61,962 nucleotides of DNA from an uncultured Flavobacteriaceae bacterium (lineage in GTDB: Bacteria; Bacteroidota; Bacteroidia; Flavobacteriales; Flavobacteriaceae), in contig CAJQLD010000016.1 of the NCBI GenBank assembly GCA_905479095.1, positions 1 through 61,962 on the forward strand. The letters are read 5' to 3'. The notes beneath the pieces are model-generated. The model worked only from the letters and a program-made list of their open reading frames with translations, was not told the origin of the DNA and searched no databases. Positions 15,001-20,462 of the stretch are shown here, in pieces (position 1 is the stretch's first letter; every line of letters begins with the position of its first letter). A program made the translations under genes and the position numbers.

Positions 15001-17658
15001 GGCGCAACAGGTGGAGATGTTCAATTTACACCAAGTATGCCTGTTGGAATTACGTGGTCGATTGCATCAAACATCTTAACCATTTCTGGTGCTTCATGTG
15101 AGATAGGGACTTTCAATTATACAGTTAATTCTTTTGGAATTTGTAGTGCAGACACCTATGGTGGGACGATTGAAATAAAAGAGAATTCTATCATTACATT
15201 AGTTTCTGGAAATCCAGATCCAATCGTTTGTGAGGGAAGTGCTTTTGCAACTCCAATTCAATATGCAATTTCTCCGACAACGGCTACATTGGTGATGACT
15301 CCAACAATCCCAGGGGTAAGCTTTAACCCTACAACCGGAATTATTTCTGGTGCACCGACACTAAGTGGTGTCTACAACTATTCAATTAGTTCTGGAACGG
15401 GTTGTAGCAATACAATGACAGGCGTTATTTCTGTGAATCCAGATCAGGATATATCATTTATTTCAACAAATAACACTCAAGTTACTTGTCAGAATTCACC
15501 AATTGATCCGATTGTATTCTTAGTATCTTCTGGAGTAGATGATGTCACTATTTCACCAGCACTACCATTGGGAGTTAACTATACGGTTAATTCAGGAATT
15601 ATTACTATTTCTGGAACACCAACAAACTTTATGAGTGTTGCCCAAAATTTCATCGTCACGACCATCGGTTCTTGTGGTATTTCGAAATCGGAATCTTTTA
15701 CACTAGAGGTTAGACAAGAGGCTACAATAACGGTCACAAGTGACGTAAGTACAATCAACCAAGCCATTTGTCAAAGTGGAAGCATTGAACCAATTACGTT
15801 TACGATTGGCGGTGGTGCTACAGGGATTGAAACGGTTAATCTACCCGATAATCTAGTCCTAGACTTTGATGCTGGAACGGGAGTATATACAGTTTCAGGA
15901 ACACCCGTTGGCTTTGGAACTTTCAATTTCAATATAGTAACCACAGGTTGTGTTGCGACACAATTATTTTCGGTAACAAATATAAACACGAATGTTTCAA
16001 TAGAACTAACATCGGCTGTAGGAACCGATGATCAGTTATTGTGTCAGTCGAATTTTAGTGCGCCGATTACGCCTATAGTCTATACCTTAACTGGTGCGAC
16101 AGGCGTGACTGTAACAGGGCTACCAACAGGCTTAAATCCTGTTTTTGATGTAACCACAGGTCAGCTTGTTATTTCTGGAACACCAATAGAATCAGGAGAA
16201 TTTAATTATGCAATTACAACCTTGCCGTGTGCTCGAATAAAAACAGGAATGATCAAGGTCTCAACGCCAATTGCATTTTTTGATGAACAAGTCACTCAAG
16301 TTTCTTGTACTGGCGAAGATGATGGATCGATTTCAATTGATATTAGAGGTGGAGCAAGTGTCGGTGGTTTGTATGCTATTACATGGTCTGGACCTAACGG
16401 ATTTCAGCAAAATCAAGCCACAATTACGGGGCTTGAACCTGGAGTTTATACAATTTCTGGAACGGATATTTTAGGCTGTGCGATCCCAACAAAATCGTAT
16501 GTTATTGCTGATGTTCAACCTGTTGAAATCTCATTACTTTCAACGTCTAATGTTACTTGTAATGGAAGTTTAGGCTGTGCAGATTTTGATTTTACAGGGG
16601 GTACAGGAATTTATACGAGTTTCTTGCTAGAGTATCTAGATCCTTCTTCAGAGACATTAACGCCAATAACCGTCGCAAATAATAATTATTTTAATATTTG
16701 TGACCTAAGGGCTGGTTTGTACTATTTAACAATTGAAGACAGTAATTCATGTGCATCAGTGCCTTATTTGTTTACAATATTTGATTACAGTTCACTGACC
16801 ATTGAATCGGTAGAATTAGATGATTCGTTATGTACGGATGCTCCAGGAAATGTTAGAATCAAAGTGGCTAGTTTGGATCCAAGCTTGGCGTTCTATTACA
16901 ATAATGTTTTAGTACCTCACCTGTACTTAGGAGATTCAATGTATGAATTAGCAATCAATAACCCAACGGCTCCTTCAGGGATCATCAAAGTTAAAAACGA
17001 TCAAGACTGTTGGAATACGATTTCTGTGAGTACACCAATTGAATCCCCAGGCTTTGAATATACATCCCTTAACTTTGTGACCTATAATGCAATCGATGTT
17101 AATGAAAGTATTGAGTTTACCAATACAGTGGATCTAAATGACATTCCTGCTGAGTACGATTATATTGTCTGGGACTTTGGAGATAACTCGCCTTTTAAAG
17201 TATTCTTTAATCCAGAAGACATTGTTCCTAACGCTGACGGAGATAGTTTTAAAACGGTCTTTCATACCTATACAATTGATGGTGTTTATACAGTAACGCT
17301 CACCGTCTTTAATAGTCTTGGATGTTCACGAGTCGAAACTCAAATCATCAGTGTAGGTCGAGGTGCAAATATTATGACACCAACAGCCTTCTCACCAAAC
17401 AATGATGGGATTAACGATTTGTTTAGAGCGTCATTAATTGGCTTTACTGAAGTGTCCATGTTTGTATATGACAACTGGGGTAATATTGTTTACGAAATTA
17501 CTTCGGAAGTTAATGCCTTAGATGCAGATTGGGGATGGAATGGTTTAGAAAAAGGGAATGATGAACCGATAAACGGTAATTATAAATACTTCGTAATCGC
17601 AACAACTATAGAAGGAGAAGTTGTTGAGAAAACAGGTCAACTGATGCTTATAAAATAA
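1..17658 (+). CDS. Giant SprB-like repeat adhesin, T9SS type B sorting domain (5' end outside window)
   Basis: The frame is open from base 1, so the start codon lies upstream; 5,885 codons are visible. The protein is a chain of Cys-containing Ig/PKD-like modules: about 30 of ~92 residues (nt 955-9234, motifs such as ICEG, SGTGTF, YTPSAADI, VTLTLTA), two pairs of related modules (nt 9240-10320), 14 of ~95 residues (nt 10321-14340, motifs TYSWTNDN, IGL, FTITVNPSAQV), six putative-Ig units with a GLP...ISGTP motif (to ~16262), two SprB-type repeats (~residues 5434-5590), a PKD domain with WDFGDNS (~5700-5788) and a C-terminal module from residue ~5791 (TPTAFSPNNDGINDLF, then DNWG). The last is the CHU_C/gliding-motility type B signal of the type IX secretion system. 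Inferred role: cell-surface adhesin in gliding or attachment, exported with the PorP/SprF protein 7 bases downstream. No stop or frameshift is seen. Ligand unknown. Confidence 0.93.
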   Translation, partial: PVVDFTSGILAISNVGSTHTVLNTTSDLYYRAVLQSGSAPEEFSTPAFIEVSQVSDGGTLTSTTSSICENNAGGVINLASEVGLINEWQESIDNGSSWTSISNTTNSYTVPVLTQTTLFRAEVQNGSCPPSFSNEVEIVVNPAPSITAIPNQLKCLGDTDTYGEAFIANHSYAWYTNLGGSPTVPFSTLDQVTLNFNIETTQVFTYRITNDTTGCFIEESFEIVTDPLPIAQVILNTSICEFDSINVGAASVLGNTYSWSSIPVGFTSTNSNPIVTPTVTTTYILTETTPNLCTETNQVIVTMQPEPVITITDGPAFDICETPSTPIQLLSTVTNYETSSVVWSNDIGSGDFSDENDLNPTYTPSAADISTGFATLRLTVTGLGPCTQTYSDTITINIDAIPTANAGPDVITCGTVDVPIDASGTSDDAANLVWTLPSGISGTLNLGDPYKPVFTPSIADISYVGPITLSLEAFSGNTCPSTTDTVDILITPPPVVDIAPVEATICDGSNYTFSPGQVTVTNGVPSTYVWTRSGDGTFTSSSSLTTTYTPGASDVLNGTVTLTLTASGNSPCSAPVTDTLILNIVKAPIVDAGPDSLACEGPINIVGAAIQNAGSILWTVDPGTGNGFFIDPTVQNPIYVPAATDLNSTVTLLVNVTPMNACGPNVTDSVLYTINAAPTAVAGGDATICESNNTYQLQSTVANENLITWTSTGSGSFDNVNTEDPIYTLSPGDKTSGSVSFTVTATQAGCAAASDTMVLTIQKNPIANAGLAQTICQGDIVTIPGSGTNASSYSWIRSGGTGSFTNDNTSNPTYTSQANESGTIFLTLEANAIAPCTISSSSNTTITIVSKPIIDAGNDAQICEDETYPIDSATATNYVSVQWSSSGDGTWTGANGLSPIYSPGDNDKSAGSVTLKIVGTKNFPCNADAVDEMTLTINKIPEITFINPNVDLCVDTPNFPITNVVIDHYDSLLWETSGTGNFGGLETTETPTYFPTPADYELGIVTLTLTASRTPLNCNSSIQDTITLNFIEKPTVDAGPAIVSLCEGALVPSSYVTNQATGTTDYSTVTWLTSGTGTWSTANPNNLVETYTPSAADYDAGFVILTLEANSNAPCTVLVTDTIRLELQKLPVITVPATTSICIDQNTFGIGGVSIAPATAYDINSIVWETTGTGVFTASGDPLNPIYNPSAADLAVGGVTLTITVDSVAPCAIQVSESFNLLFQVLPVADAGVDLIECDLPFQITSASFNTTTVNNLVWSNGAGDGTFDSDIVNIIDPIYNPGTGDLANGSVTLTLTAVALDPCTADEVTSIVVSFVDSPTVVVVTPQAPICEDETNVAVASTTIDDADSFIWTSTTGTGTTIANPTTLSPLVTPSAIDITNGFIDLTLTVTPNAPCGAAVVEVVRIPVQENPALFPGVSQNICEGAIISTADATETNVTNITWSNNGGDGAFTASINNIVTEYTPGTNEIANGLVELIVTADAIAPCIGTITQLISHTITRNPVVTLTDTEETICESQASYTVPTGLVSIDNMSSVANFSWSTSGSEPVLGNTTLTPTYNPSAADIAAGFVNLIFTVDPIAPCSTQIVDILKLNIDPLATINFTDDGFFCEGDDKLLTATFTNHTASSINWTIISGTGTLTGGNTASPTYVPGADSDTVVIQISVDGITPCDEPTTQQFTMNVIKTPVVSMTTLTDVVCSSESTYVLSGNSVEDYDSIIWTRVNPVGTGDFSSPTDPNPSYTFNAADRANGFVTLRLTATSNATCSSTDFEEITITIDQAPNATISSLGAVCAEEPYTATTVNSDGNTIAWTEINGNHGTFINANSDTATFNQFPGNQDDFEIQLTSTTTASCAPYVQTLVVVVQPKPTVDVVDSVQEVCSSEPFIISGVTATGNASILWTVDGTGSSVGFGNPTELNPTFTPSATQLIAGQVVLKVTALATTECGTAFDVSDTITLNFDPEQTVSFTAPTSICEGDTIALVGSAPDSSSISWSTSSSTLTFGFADPTNLNTVYTPSALDLSLGRVTLTMTGLSNTNCPDATYDLEVLIEKNPIADAGGPISICEGTISYQVNDAFAFNYDTSISTDVNWSLTGPATIQAGTQNDLDPVIVPTPGATGDIILTLTVHGFDSCNTTDTDTKTITIVPSPIVVVPTSRTICEGETLTLTSSEISASNYGSVVWTSSNGLGTFTPNNNLATIYTPAAGQTGIVNLILTALSTDGSCSSDSSPVQLEIIPKPVVYAGIDGSICVNETYTVVGASVLNEFTYTWSVTGPAQIISGANTLTPVITSDAGATGTAVMTLTAVGTGVCPVSITDDLWVEIHAAPVVDAGVDAILCEGTASYQLVGSVVDPVASTTYFWTTSNGSGIIQITADPLQPVYIPGPTDFNSATGSKEIQFDLTATSTNGCASSTDSMVLTIYANPIVSAGPDIFDVCENTDVILSSATASNYSSITWSTSGNGTFDYSSSTVNPTYSLGSNDITSVTLTLSAMPNAACSQVPVLDTMIIFINQDTTLTASTNDITMCGATFTLPDLIDVSNATSILWTNVTGASGTPGVPTNVNSETPSFTPTVNEIANGFVLLRVETVPEAGCSTVQTETITVNLQPKLEVEAGASLLFCEGEDIIVSGNGALTLNDSTFTWSHDGTGSIEASTINTLTPKYNPGISETGVITLTLTATSIAPCTGDVFDTMTVTIQSQPTVTVGADFTICESSNINIVNTTTTNSDTIIWTSSQNSDGSSSGAYISGVFTNDAILNPSYTPSQEDIDLGYVYLTIRVSNIACGTFVTDVLKVTIADGVGVFAGVNATICESETSYALLDATSSATSVTWISSENSNGTSSGTYLPGSFTDPTAVNPEYNPSIDDINRGYVYLTITGSGNSSCPVDSSFMLLNIIKNPTVSAIDISACVSTTTGVTLNGSGTNYDTLTWSLIDGPGNVLNGVYFSGLATNISTSVVTRLRLVATPLAGCADNAVQEITVTTQALPSVEAGDNGAICYIPGNAIAPFTILGTDVTNASSMSWTTSGSLSGNFNLGNPVVYESFSNSCTPEVLTLTATGVGACSTESISDSVTLTINCTIPNLGAITGIDTICQGNLGVVYTVPVNPNVITYDWQVPTGSTIVSGQGTNSISVDYGPTAVSGNVSVNGVNGCGSGLSSTLPITISELPTTSIVSGTQTVCEGSTHVYTTTVIPNTNSYLWTLPNGSTISTLTNTISITFATSSVSGNLSVQGNNSCGLGASSTAIAITVEPQPTLTSTLTPPSICSDDTFGYVPTSALASTTFSWTRAVITGISNPASSGTGIISESLTNTSSVTIPVNYNIILTSADGCVDSESITVNVFPIPELTSGAPISAICSADIFNHTLTSNVAGNINWTRLSVTGISEPGTSGVDIINESLTNVTSAPITVTYSSLLPTNSSGCSGSAISFDLIVNPEPNVVQPIAQNLCEGEILNVDFDTTNTGGISGYTWANDNPSIGLPLTGSGDISGITMTNTSSVSQIANIVVTPLFDNGGISCTGPTKTVIITINPAAQVTPVFSETLCDGDSTTPITFTTSNSSGATTYSWTNDNTSIGLVAAGSTDIGSFVVANTSTIPQVATIVVTPTYTFNGKDCTGSPETFTITVNPSAQIDQPTSLIVCEDDIVSTINFTTLNTVGTTAYNWTNDNVNIGISTANGTGDIGTFTALNSTSTPQVATITVTPTFTYNSIPCVGTPKIFTITVNPSAQVDPIGSPTVCAGDLTTAINFSTLTTLGTTTYSWTNSNTTIGSILAAGTGNIAPFTAINTSTIPQVATITVTPTFTYNGKICSGNPETFTITVNPTAEVDQPSNEVFCESDVAVINFNSSNTVGTTTYDWTNSNTAIGLTAVSGTGSSITFTTTNTGTTPITSTIQVTPTFSFNGVSCVGPNKVFTITVNPNANMVAPTSQTLCEGDSTSVTFGTLNSVGATTYAWTNNTPSIGIPTSGTGDISTFTVINTGNSPIVASLSVTPTFTHDGQTCTGAVENFTITVNPSAQVNQPVSLVFCDGDAVGGTIFSTLNTVGTTTYSWTNDNISTGLNTTNGTGDVPAFTATNTGTAPVVSTIIVTPSFDNGGLICTGPSETYTITVNPVAQVNAQAPQIVCDGEATSLTFTSVNTVGFTTYTWANSNTSIGLPASGTGGIPTFIALNITGTPVVANITVTPTFTNNGLSCSGPSETITITVNPSGQVDQPVSEVVCNGDSTTAVNFTTTNTTGTTTFSWTNSNPSIGLGASGTGMIPSFVASNTTNTTAIGTITVTPSYEFGGGSCEGISKVFTITVNPESEFIQPLAQVICDGDAFFYNFDTDNTGGTTTYAWTNNNTAIGLGANGVGNISSFTATNTGLIPSVATILVTPTFTNGGVSCIGSTLSFSITVNPSADVVLPTSFTVCNTASTTSVNFTSANNSGATTYEWNNNNPSIGLAASGIGNIASFIAINTGNVPVVASIVVTPVYNNAGASCSGLPKTFTITVNPTAEMNAPIPQVLCNGENTNLVSLSSNNLGGVTTYTWVNNNSTIGLVANGTANIGSFTAVNTGFSPIVATVIVTPTYTNDSVSCDGPPETFTFTVNPSAHVIQPSDQTICTAGLTTEVNFNSSNTLGTTTYTWTNNNTSTGLGASGSGTILPFTALNTGLSPNVSTITVTPIFTYDGVACNGTPKDFLISVNPSLDIVPPADQSLCDGLTTAAVIFSSNNTGGTVNYSWINDNTSIGLPPSGSGDISPFLAVNSGATLQTATITVTASYSNAGQTCDSTETFLISVSPSPVATISGLNNYLVCENDTPPFITFEGSNGTAPYTFTYQINSDPVQQVVSSGTSNTATISVSTINSGTNVITLLSVSDSSTPTACTSTNITLPNEAFVDVQEQGTIIPQDSSTVSQVVCQDTAIAPIVFDIGGSATSAFVTGLPSGLIPSFDPALNLLTISGNPTSSGTFNYVVNTAGSTNGCNSSYGGTIIVNSNDVITELTPTTIDQELCECDTLAPISYNLGGGATGGDVQFTPSMPVGITWSIASNILTISGASCEIGTFNYTVNSFGICSADTYGGTIEIKENSIITLVSGNPDPIVCEGSAFATPIQYAISPTTATLVMTPTIPGVSFNPTTGIISGAPTLSGVYNYSISSGTGCSNTMTGVISVNPDQDISFISTNNTQVTCQNSPIDPIVFLVSSGVDDVTISPALPLGVNYTVNSGIITISGTPTNFMSVAQNFIVTTIGSCGISKSESFTLEVRQEATITVTSDVSTINQAICQSGSIEPITFTIGGGATGIETVNLPDNLVLDFDAGTGVYTVSGTPVGFGTFNFNIVTTGCVATQLFSVTNINTNVSIELTSAVGTDDQLLCQSNFSAPITPIVYTLTGATGVTVTGLPTGLNPVFDVTTGQLVISGTPIESGEFNYAITTLPCARIKTGMIKVSTPIAFFDEQVTQVSCTGEDDGSISIDIRGGASVGGLYAITWSGPNGFQQNQATITGLEPGVYTISGTDILGCAIPTKSYVIADVQPVEISLLSTSNVTCNGSLGCADFDFTGGTGIYTSFLLEYLDPSSETLTPITVANNNYFNICDLRAGLYYLTIEDSNSCASVPYLFTIFDYSSLTIESVELDDSLCTDAPGNVRIKVASLDPSLAFYYNNVLVPHLYLGDSMYELAINNPTAPSGIIKVKNDQDCWNTISVSTPIESPGFEYTSLNFVTYNAIDVNESIEFTNTVDLNDIPAEYDYIVWDFGDNSPFKVFFNPEDIVPNADGDSFKTVFHTYTIDGVYTVTLTVFNSLGCSRVETQIISVGRGANIMTPTAFSPNNDGINDLFRASLIGFTEVSMFVYDNWGNIVYEITSEVNALDADWGWNGLEKGNDEPINGNYKYFVIATTIEGEVVEKTGQLMLIK
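955..9234 (+). repeat. Adhesin repeat block A: about 30 PKD-like units of ~92 codons
   Basis: Each unit begins with a Cys motif (ICEG, ICED, LCEG, VCSS and similar) after a (P)xVDAG-like linker, has a central W in a WTSSGTG-like strand, then YTPSAADI and VTLTLTA, and a second Cys in a PC motif about 70 residues after the first. I counted about 30 cysteine-led starts by eye. Units are diverged in DNA as well as protein, so this is an old repeat family rather than a recent perfect tandem duplication. Confidence 0.85.
10321..14340 (+). repeat. Adhesin repeat block B: 14 PKD-like units of ~95 codons
   Basis: Each unit has a Cys-led start (LCDGDST, VCEDDIV, FCDGDAV and so on), then TTTYSWTNxNxxIGL, a GTGDI-like turn, FTAxNT, a VATITVTPTFT strand, a second Cys (CxGxPE) and FTITVNPSAQV leading into the next unit. 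Block B units resemble each other much more than block A units do; phrases such as FTITVNPSA recur nearly unchanged. This suggests later expansion or homogenisation by recombination. Confidence 0.87.
14668..16262 (+). repeat. Adhesin repeat block C: six putative-Ig units
   Basis: Six units share the pattern C(Q/E)...IxPIxF.IGGGATG, then GLPxGLxPxFD, then ISGTPxxxGxFNYxVxT and a closing Cys. The ISGTP and GTFNY motifs resemble putative-Ig (He_PIG-type) cadherin-like folds of large bacterial surface proteins. The block lies between block B and the SprB-type repeats near the C-terminus. Confidence 0.75.
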
Positions 17659-17665
17659 TACAGCT

Positions 17666-18670
17666 ATGAAATTGAAATCTATATATATACTTACCGTAAT
17701 TTTTGTTTCCAATATTGGATTTGCTCAGGACAATGCAATAAAAAACCAGAATAAAATCATGGGTGCTCAAAACCCCAGTTTTTACGCCTTTGGAGACTCC
17801 TCCAAAGCGGGAGTGCTGACGGGTTCGGAAGGATTTAGTGATGCCAGTAAAATTGAAACTAAATTTGCCTTTATAAATCATTTCTTTAGAGATAACGATT
17901 TTTCATTGGCTTTAGATGTCAAAACAGTCGATGTGACGAGTCTTGGGTATTCCGTATCAAGTGCTAATTTGCACTACATCTATAGAACTCAGTTGAATTA
18001 CAAATGGACATTTAATCCATCGGTATCGATAGGATATGGAAATAATTCCTTAAACTACAACAATTTAGTTTTTGAAGATCAAATTAATGTATTGACTGGA
18101 AGTATCGCTGGAGTTACAGTGGATCCTGTGAATATTGATGGAAAAATTAATTATTTTGATTTAGCAGCAGGATTTACGGTTCGTAATAATGAGAATTTAT
18201 TTTTTGGTCTTAATGCCAAACATTTGAATACACCCGATACTTCTTTTAATTCTACAGCGAATAATAAGAAAGCTTTAATGATTTCCTTACAAGCCGGGTA
18301 TGAATATGATCTAAACCCTTACGGACAAGGAATTTTACCAGCATTTTCCTATTTATATTTATACAACTCCTTTACCATGCAGGCTGCGAAATCAAGAATA
18401 GATCTTTATCAAGAAGTGATATTAGGTAATATTTCGCTTGGATTAAATCAGCATGTTAATAATTACGAAGGTATTACAATATCACAATTTGGGACCTCTC
18501 TTAGTGTTTTTGTTGAACAAATTGAATTTGGAATTAATTATTCTATTGATATGGTGGCTTCAGGGCCAGCGGGGACGGATTTTAATAGTTTTGAATTATA
18601 CATTACATTTGATTTTAACCCTGATAACAAGAACAAAAGAGGAAACAACAGCCGTTTCTATGGATTGTAA
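17666..18670 (+). CDS. PorP/SprF family type IX secretion outer-membrane protein
   Basis: 334 residues with a signal peptide (MKLKSIYILTVIFVSNIGFA, cleavage before Q) and an N-terminal QNPSFYAFGDSSKAGVLTG segment like the start of PorP/SprF barrels. Alternating aromatic and polar strands then run to the C-terminus, which includes an F-F-F-N ending typical of outer-membrane beta-barrels before a short basic tail. It begins 7 bases after the adhesin stop, so the two are almost certainly co-transcribed. In Flavobacterium johnsoniae SprF is needed for secretion of the adhesin SprB; by analogy this protein should help export or anchor the upstream giant adhesin. The family assignment is strong; the pairing is inference from position. 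Confidence 0.88.
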   Translation: MKLKSIYILTVIFVSNIGFAQDNAIKNQNKIMGAQNPSFYAFGDSSKAGVLTGSEGFSDASKIETKFAFINHFFRDNDFSLALDVKTVDVTSLGYSVSSANLHYIYRTQLNYKWTFNPSVSIGYGNNSLNYNNLVFEDQINVLTGSIAGVTVDPVNIDGKINYFDLAAGFTVRNNENLFFGLNAKHLNTPDTSFNSTANNKKALMISLQAGYEYDLNPYGQGILPAFSYLYLYNSFTMQAAKSRIDLYQEVILGNISLGLNQHVNNYEGITISQFGTSLSVFVEQIEFGINYSIDMVASGPAGTDFNSFELYITFDFNPDNKNKRGNNSRFYGL

Positions 18671-18709
18671 GATAAAGTTGACTTGGGTATAATGTATCTA
18701 TTGATACAG

Positions 18710-18717
18710 TATTTTTG
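18710..18717 (+). promoter_or_regulatory. Candidate -7 box TATTTTTG
   Basis: An exact match to the Bacteroidota -7 consensus TAnnTTTG, 67 bases before the glycosyltransferase ATG, in the gap after the SprF-like gene. TTG-containing sequence lies roughly 23 bases upstream (around 18683), at the long end of the accepted spacing. Confidence 0.45.
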
Positions 18718-18784
18718 TAAAAATCCAGTTTTATAGTTAATCTTGTAATTCGTTTCTCCGATAAAAGAGTTAATTTATAAAGTC

Positions 18785-19489
18785 ATGCCATCAAACCCCT
18801 TGTTGTCTATTGTGATCCCTGTATTTAATGAGCAGTTCAATGTAAGGCCCTTAGTCGATGCAATTGAAAATCATTTATCTGAATACACCTACGAACTTAT
18901 TTTTATAGATGATTGTTCAACTGATAACAGTCTCCAGTCCATACAATCAATTTCAAACCCAAATCTCATTCTAATTGCTTTTGATCAAAATAAAGGACAA
19001 AGTTCGGCACTCTCTGCGGGGATTCAGCGTTCCCGTGGTACGTATATAGTAACCATGGATGGGGACCTTCAAAATGACCCTAAGGATATTCCTAAAATGG
19101 TGTCTCTAATTCAAAATGGAAATTGGGATATGGTGATCGGTGTTCGAGAAAACCGACACGATTCCGTGCTTAAAACTCTGCCCTCCAAAATTGCGAATTA
19201 CATCATCAGAAAAACCACTAGACTCCAAGTGTCGGATTCAGGCTGTGCGCTTAAGGTGATGACCTCCAAAACCGCAAAGAACATTCCTTTGTACGACGAA
19301 TTACATCGCTTCATGGCACTTCATGCACATTTCGACGGGGCACGGATCAAAGAAATCCCAATCATTCACCATCCACGAATCTATGGAGTTTCTAAATATG
19401 GCTTGGAACGAACCTTTAAAGTATTGAAAGATTTAGTGTCGATTATATTTAAACACAAATACTCCAAATTCAATGGAGTAGGCGCTTAG
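18785..19489 (+). CDS. Family 2 glycosyltransferase (polyprenyl-phosphate sugar transferase-like)
   Basis: 234 residues of a GT-A fold: an N-terminal SIVIPVFNEQFN strand, the nucleotide-binding FIDDCSTDNS segment, GQSSALSAGIQRSRG, and the metal-binding region MDGDLQNDPKDIP. The later region carries SDSGCALKVM and HRFMALHAHFDGARIKEIP. This pattern matches dolichyl/undecaprenyl-phosphate mannose or glucose synthases (DPM1, GtrB, ArnC-like), but the C-terminal membrane helices of GtrB/ArnC are absent, as in short DPM1 forms. Expected reaction: transfer of a sugar from a nucleotide sugar to a polyprenyl phosphate on the cytoplasmic side. Sugar and acceptor cannot be read from sequence. It is followed after 50 bases by the HMG-CoA lyase, with no obvious functional link. 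Confidence 0.85.
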   Translation: MPSNPLLSIVIPVFNEQFNVRPLVDAIENHLSEYTYELIFIDDCSTDNSLQSIQSISNPNLILIAFDQNKGQSSALSAGIQRSRGTYIVTMDGDLQNDPKDIPKMVSLIQNGNWDMVIGVRENRHDSVLKTLPSKIANYIIRKTTRLQVSDSGCALKVMTSKTAKNIPLYDELHRFMALHAHFDGARIKEIPIIHHPRIYGVSKYGLERTFKVLKDLVSIIFKHKYSKFNGVGA

Positions 19490-19539
19490 TTCAAAACAAT
19501 CGACCTGTTTCAAAAAATTATAGTAATTTTAGAACCTCT

Positions 19540-20415
19540 ATGGATCTAACAACACCAACGATCAAAATAATTGAATGCCCCCGTGATGCTATGCAAGGCA
19601 TTAAGGCGATGATCCCAACGGCTCAAAAAGTTCAGTACCTTCAATCGCTTCTGCGTGTAGGGTTTGACACCATTGATTTTGGCAGTTTTGTATCGCCGAG
19701 AGCCATCCCTCAAATGGCCGATACGGCCCAAGTGCTGGCACAGTTAGATCTTAGGAACACCCAAAGTAAATTATTAGCAATAGTCGCCAATAGCCGAGGT
19801 GCTTTAGCCGCCGCTTCTCATAAAGAAATTGATTTTTTAGGCTATCCGTTTTCGATTTCCGAAAATTTTCAGATGCGAAATACGCACAAAACAATTACCC
19901 AATCTATTGACACCTTACAAGAAATCTTAACCATTGCAGAGGCTCACGATAAACGAGTGGTGGTGTATATATCAATGGCTTTTGGAAATCCGTATGGCGA
20001 TCCATGGAATGTGGATATCGTAGGGGAGTGGACTCAACGCTTAAATGCGATGGGGGTCGAAATCCTTTCATTAAGTGATACGATTGGGAGTTCCACTTCA
20101 GATTCTATTTTTTATTTATTTTCAAATTTAATCCCTGCTTACCCGCATATTGAATTTGGAGCCCATTTACATACCAATCCTTTACATTGGCACCCCAAAG
20201 TTGAGGCTGCATACAAAGCCGGATGCCGTCGTTTTGATGGTGCTATACAGGGCTTTGGAGGCTGTCCGATGGCCAAAGATGAATTGACAGGCAATATGCC
20301 AACAGAAAAACTGCTCTCGTATTTTACAGCTCAAAAGGCAGAGACCAATTTAAATGCGCTAAGCTTTGAAAGTGCTTATAACGAAGCCACAAAAATATTT
20401 TCAGTGTACCATTAA
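19540..20415 (+). CDS. Hydroxymethylglutaryl-CoA lyase
   Basis: 291 residues, an HMGL-like TIM barrel. It should cleave HMG-CoA to acetoacetate and acetyl-CoA in leucine catabolism. Visible landmarks: IIECPRDAMQG at the N-terminus, with R15/D16 at the place of the catalytic Arg-Asp of HMG-CoA lyases; the metal-ligand pair in GAHLHTN (H209, H211); and the signature GFGGCPMAKDELTGN with the reactive Cys at residue 242. The length is normal for bacterial HMGL. Homocitrate or citramalate synthase is unlikely because of the GFGGCP signature. The gene ends in a hairpin shared with the convergent TonB receptor gene. Confidence 0.9.
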   Translation: MDLTTPTIKIIECPRDAMQGIKAMIPTAQKVQYLQSLLRVGFDTIDFGSFVSPRAIPQMADTAQVLAQLDLRNTQSKLLAIVANSRGALAAASHKEIDFLGYPFSISENFQMRNTHKTITQSIDTLQEILTIAEAHDKRVVVYISMAFGNPYGDPWNVDIVGEWTQRLNAMGVEILSLSDTIGSSTSDSIFYLFSNLIPAYPHIEFGAHLHTNPLHWHPKVEAAYKAGCRRFDGAIQGFGGCPMAKDELTGNMPTEKLLSYFTAQKAETNLNALSFESAYNEATKIFSVYH

Positions 20416-20416
20416 A

Positions 20417-20450
20417 AAAAAGAGCCGTTAGTTTTCTAGCGACTCTTTTT
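20417..20450. terminator. Bidirectional terminator hairpin
   Basis: An A-rich tract leads into a stem (AAAAGAGCCGTTAG pairing with CTAGCGACTCTTTT, one mismatch and one G-T pair, 4-base loop) and a T run. It sits between the HMG-CoA lyase stop and the stop of the convergent TonB receptor, so it can serve both strands. Confidence 0.75.
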
Positions 20451-20462
20451 ATGGATTTTTTT

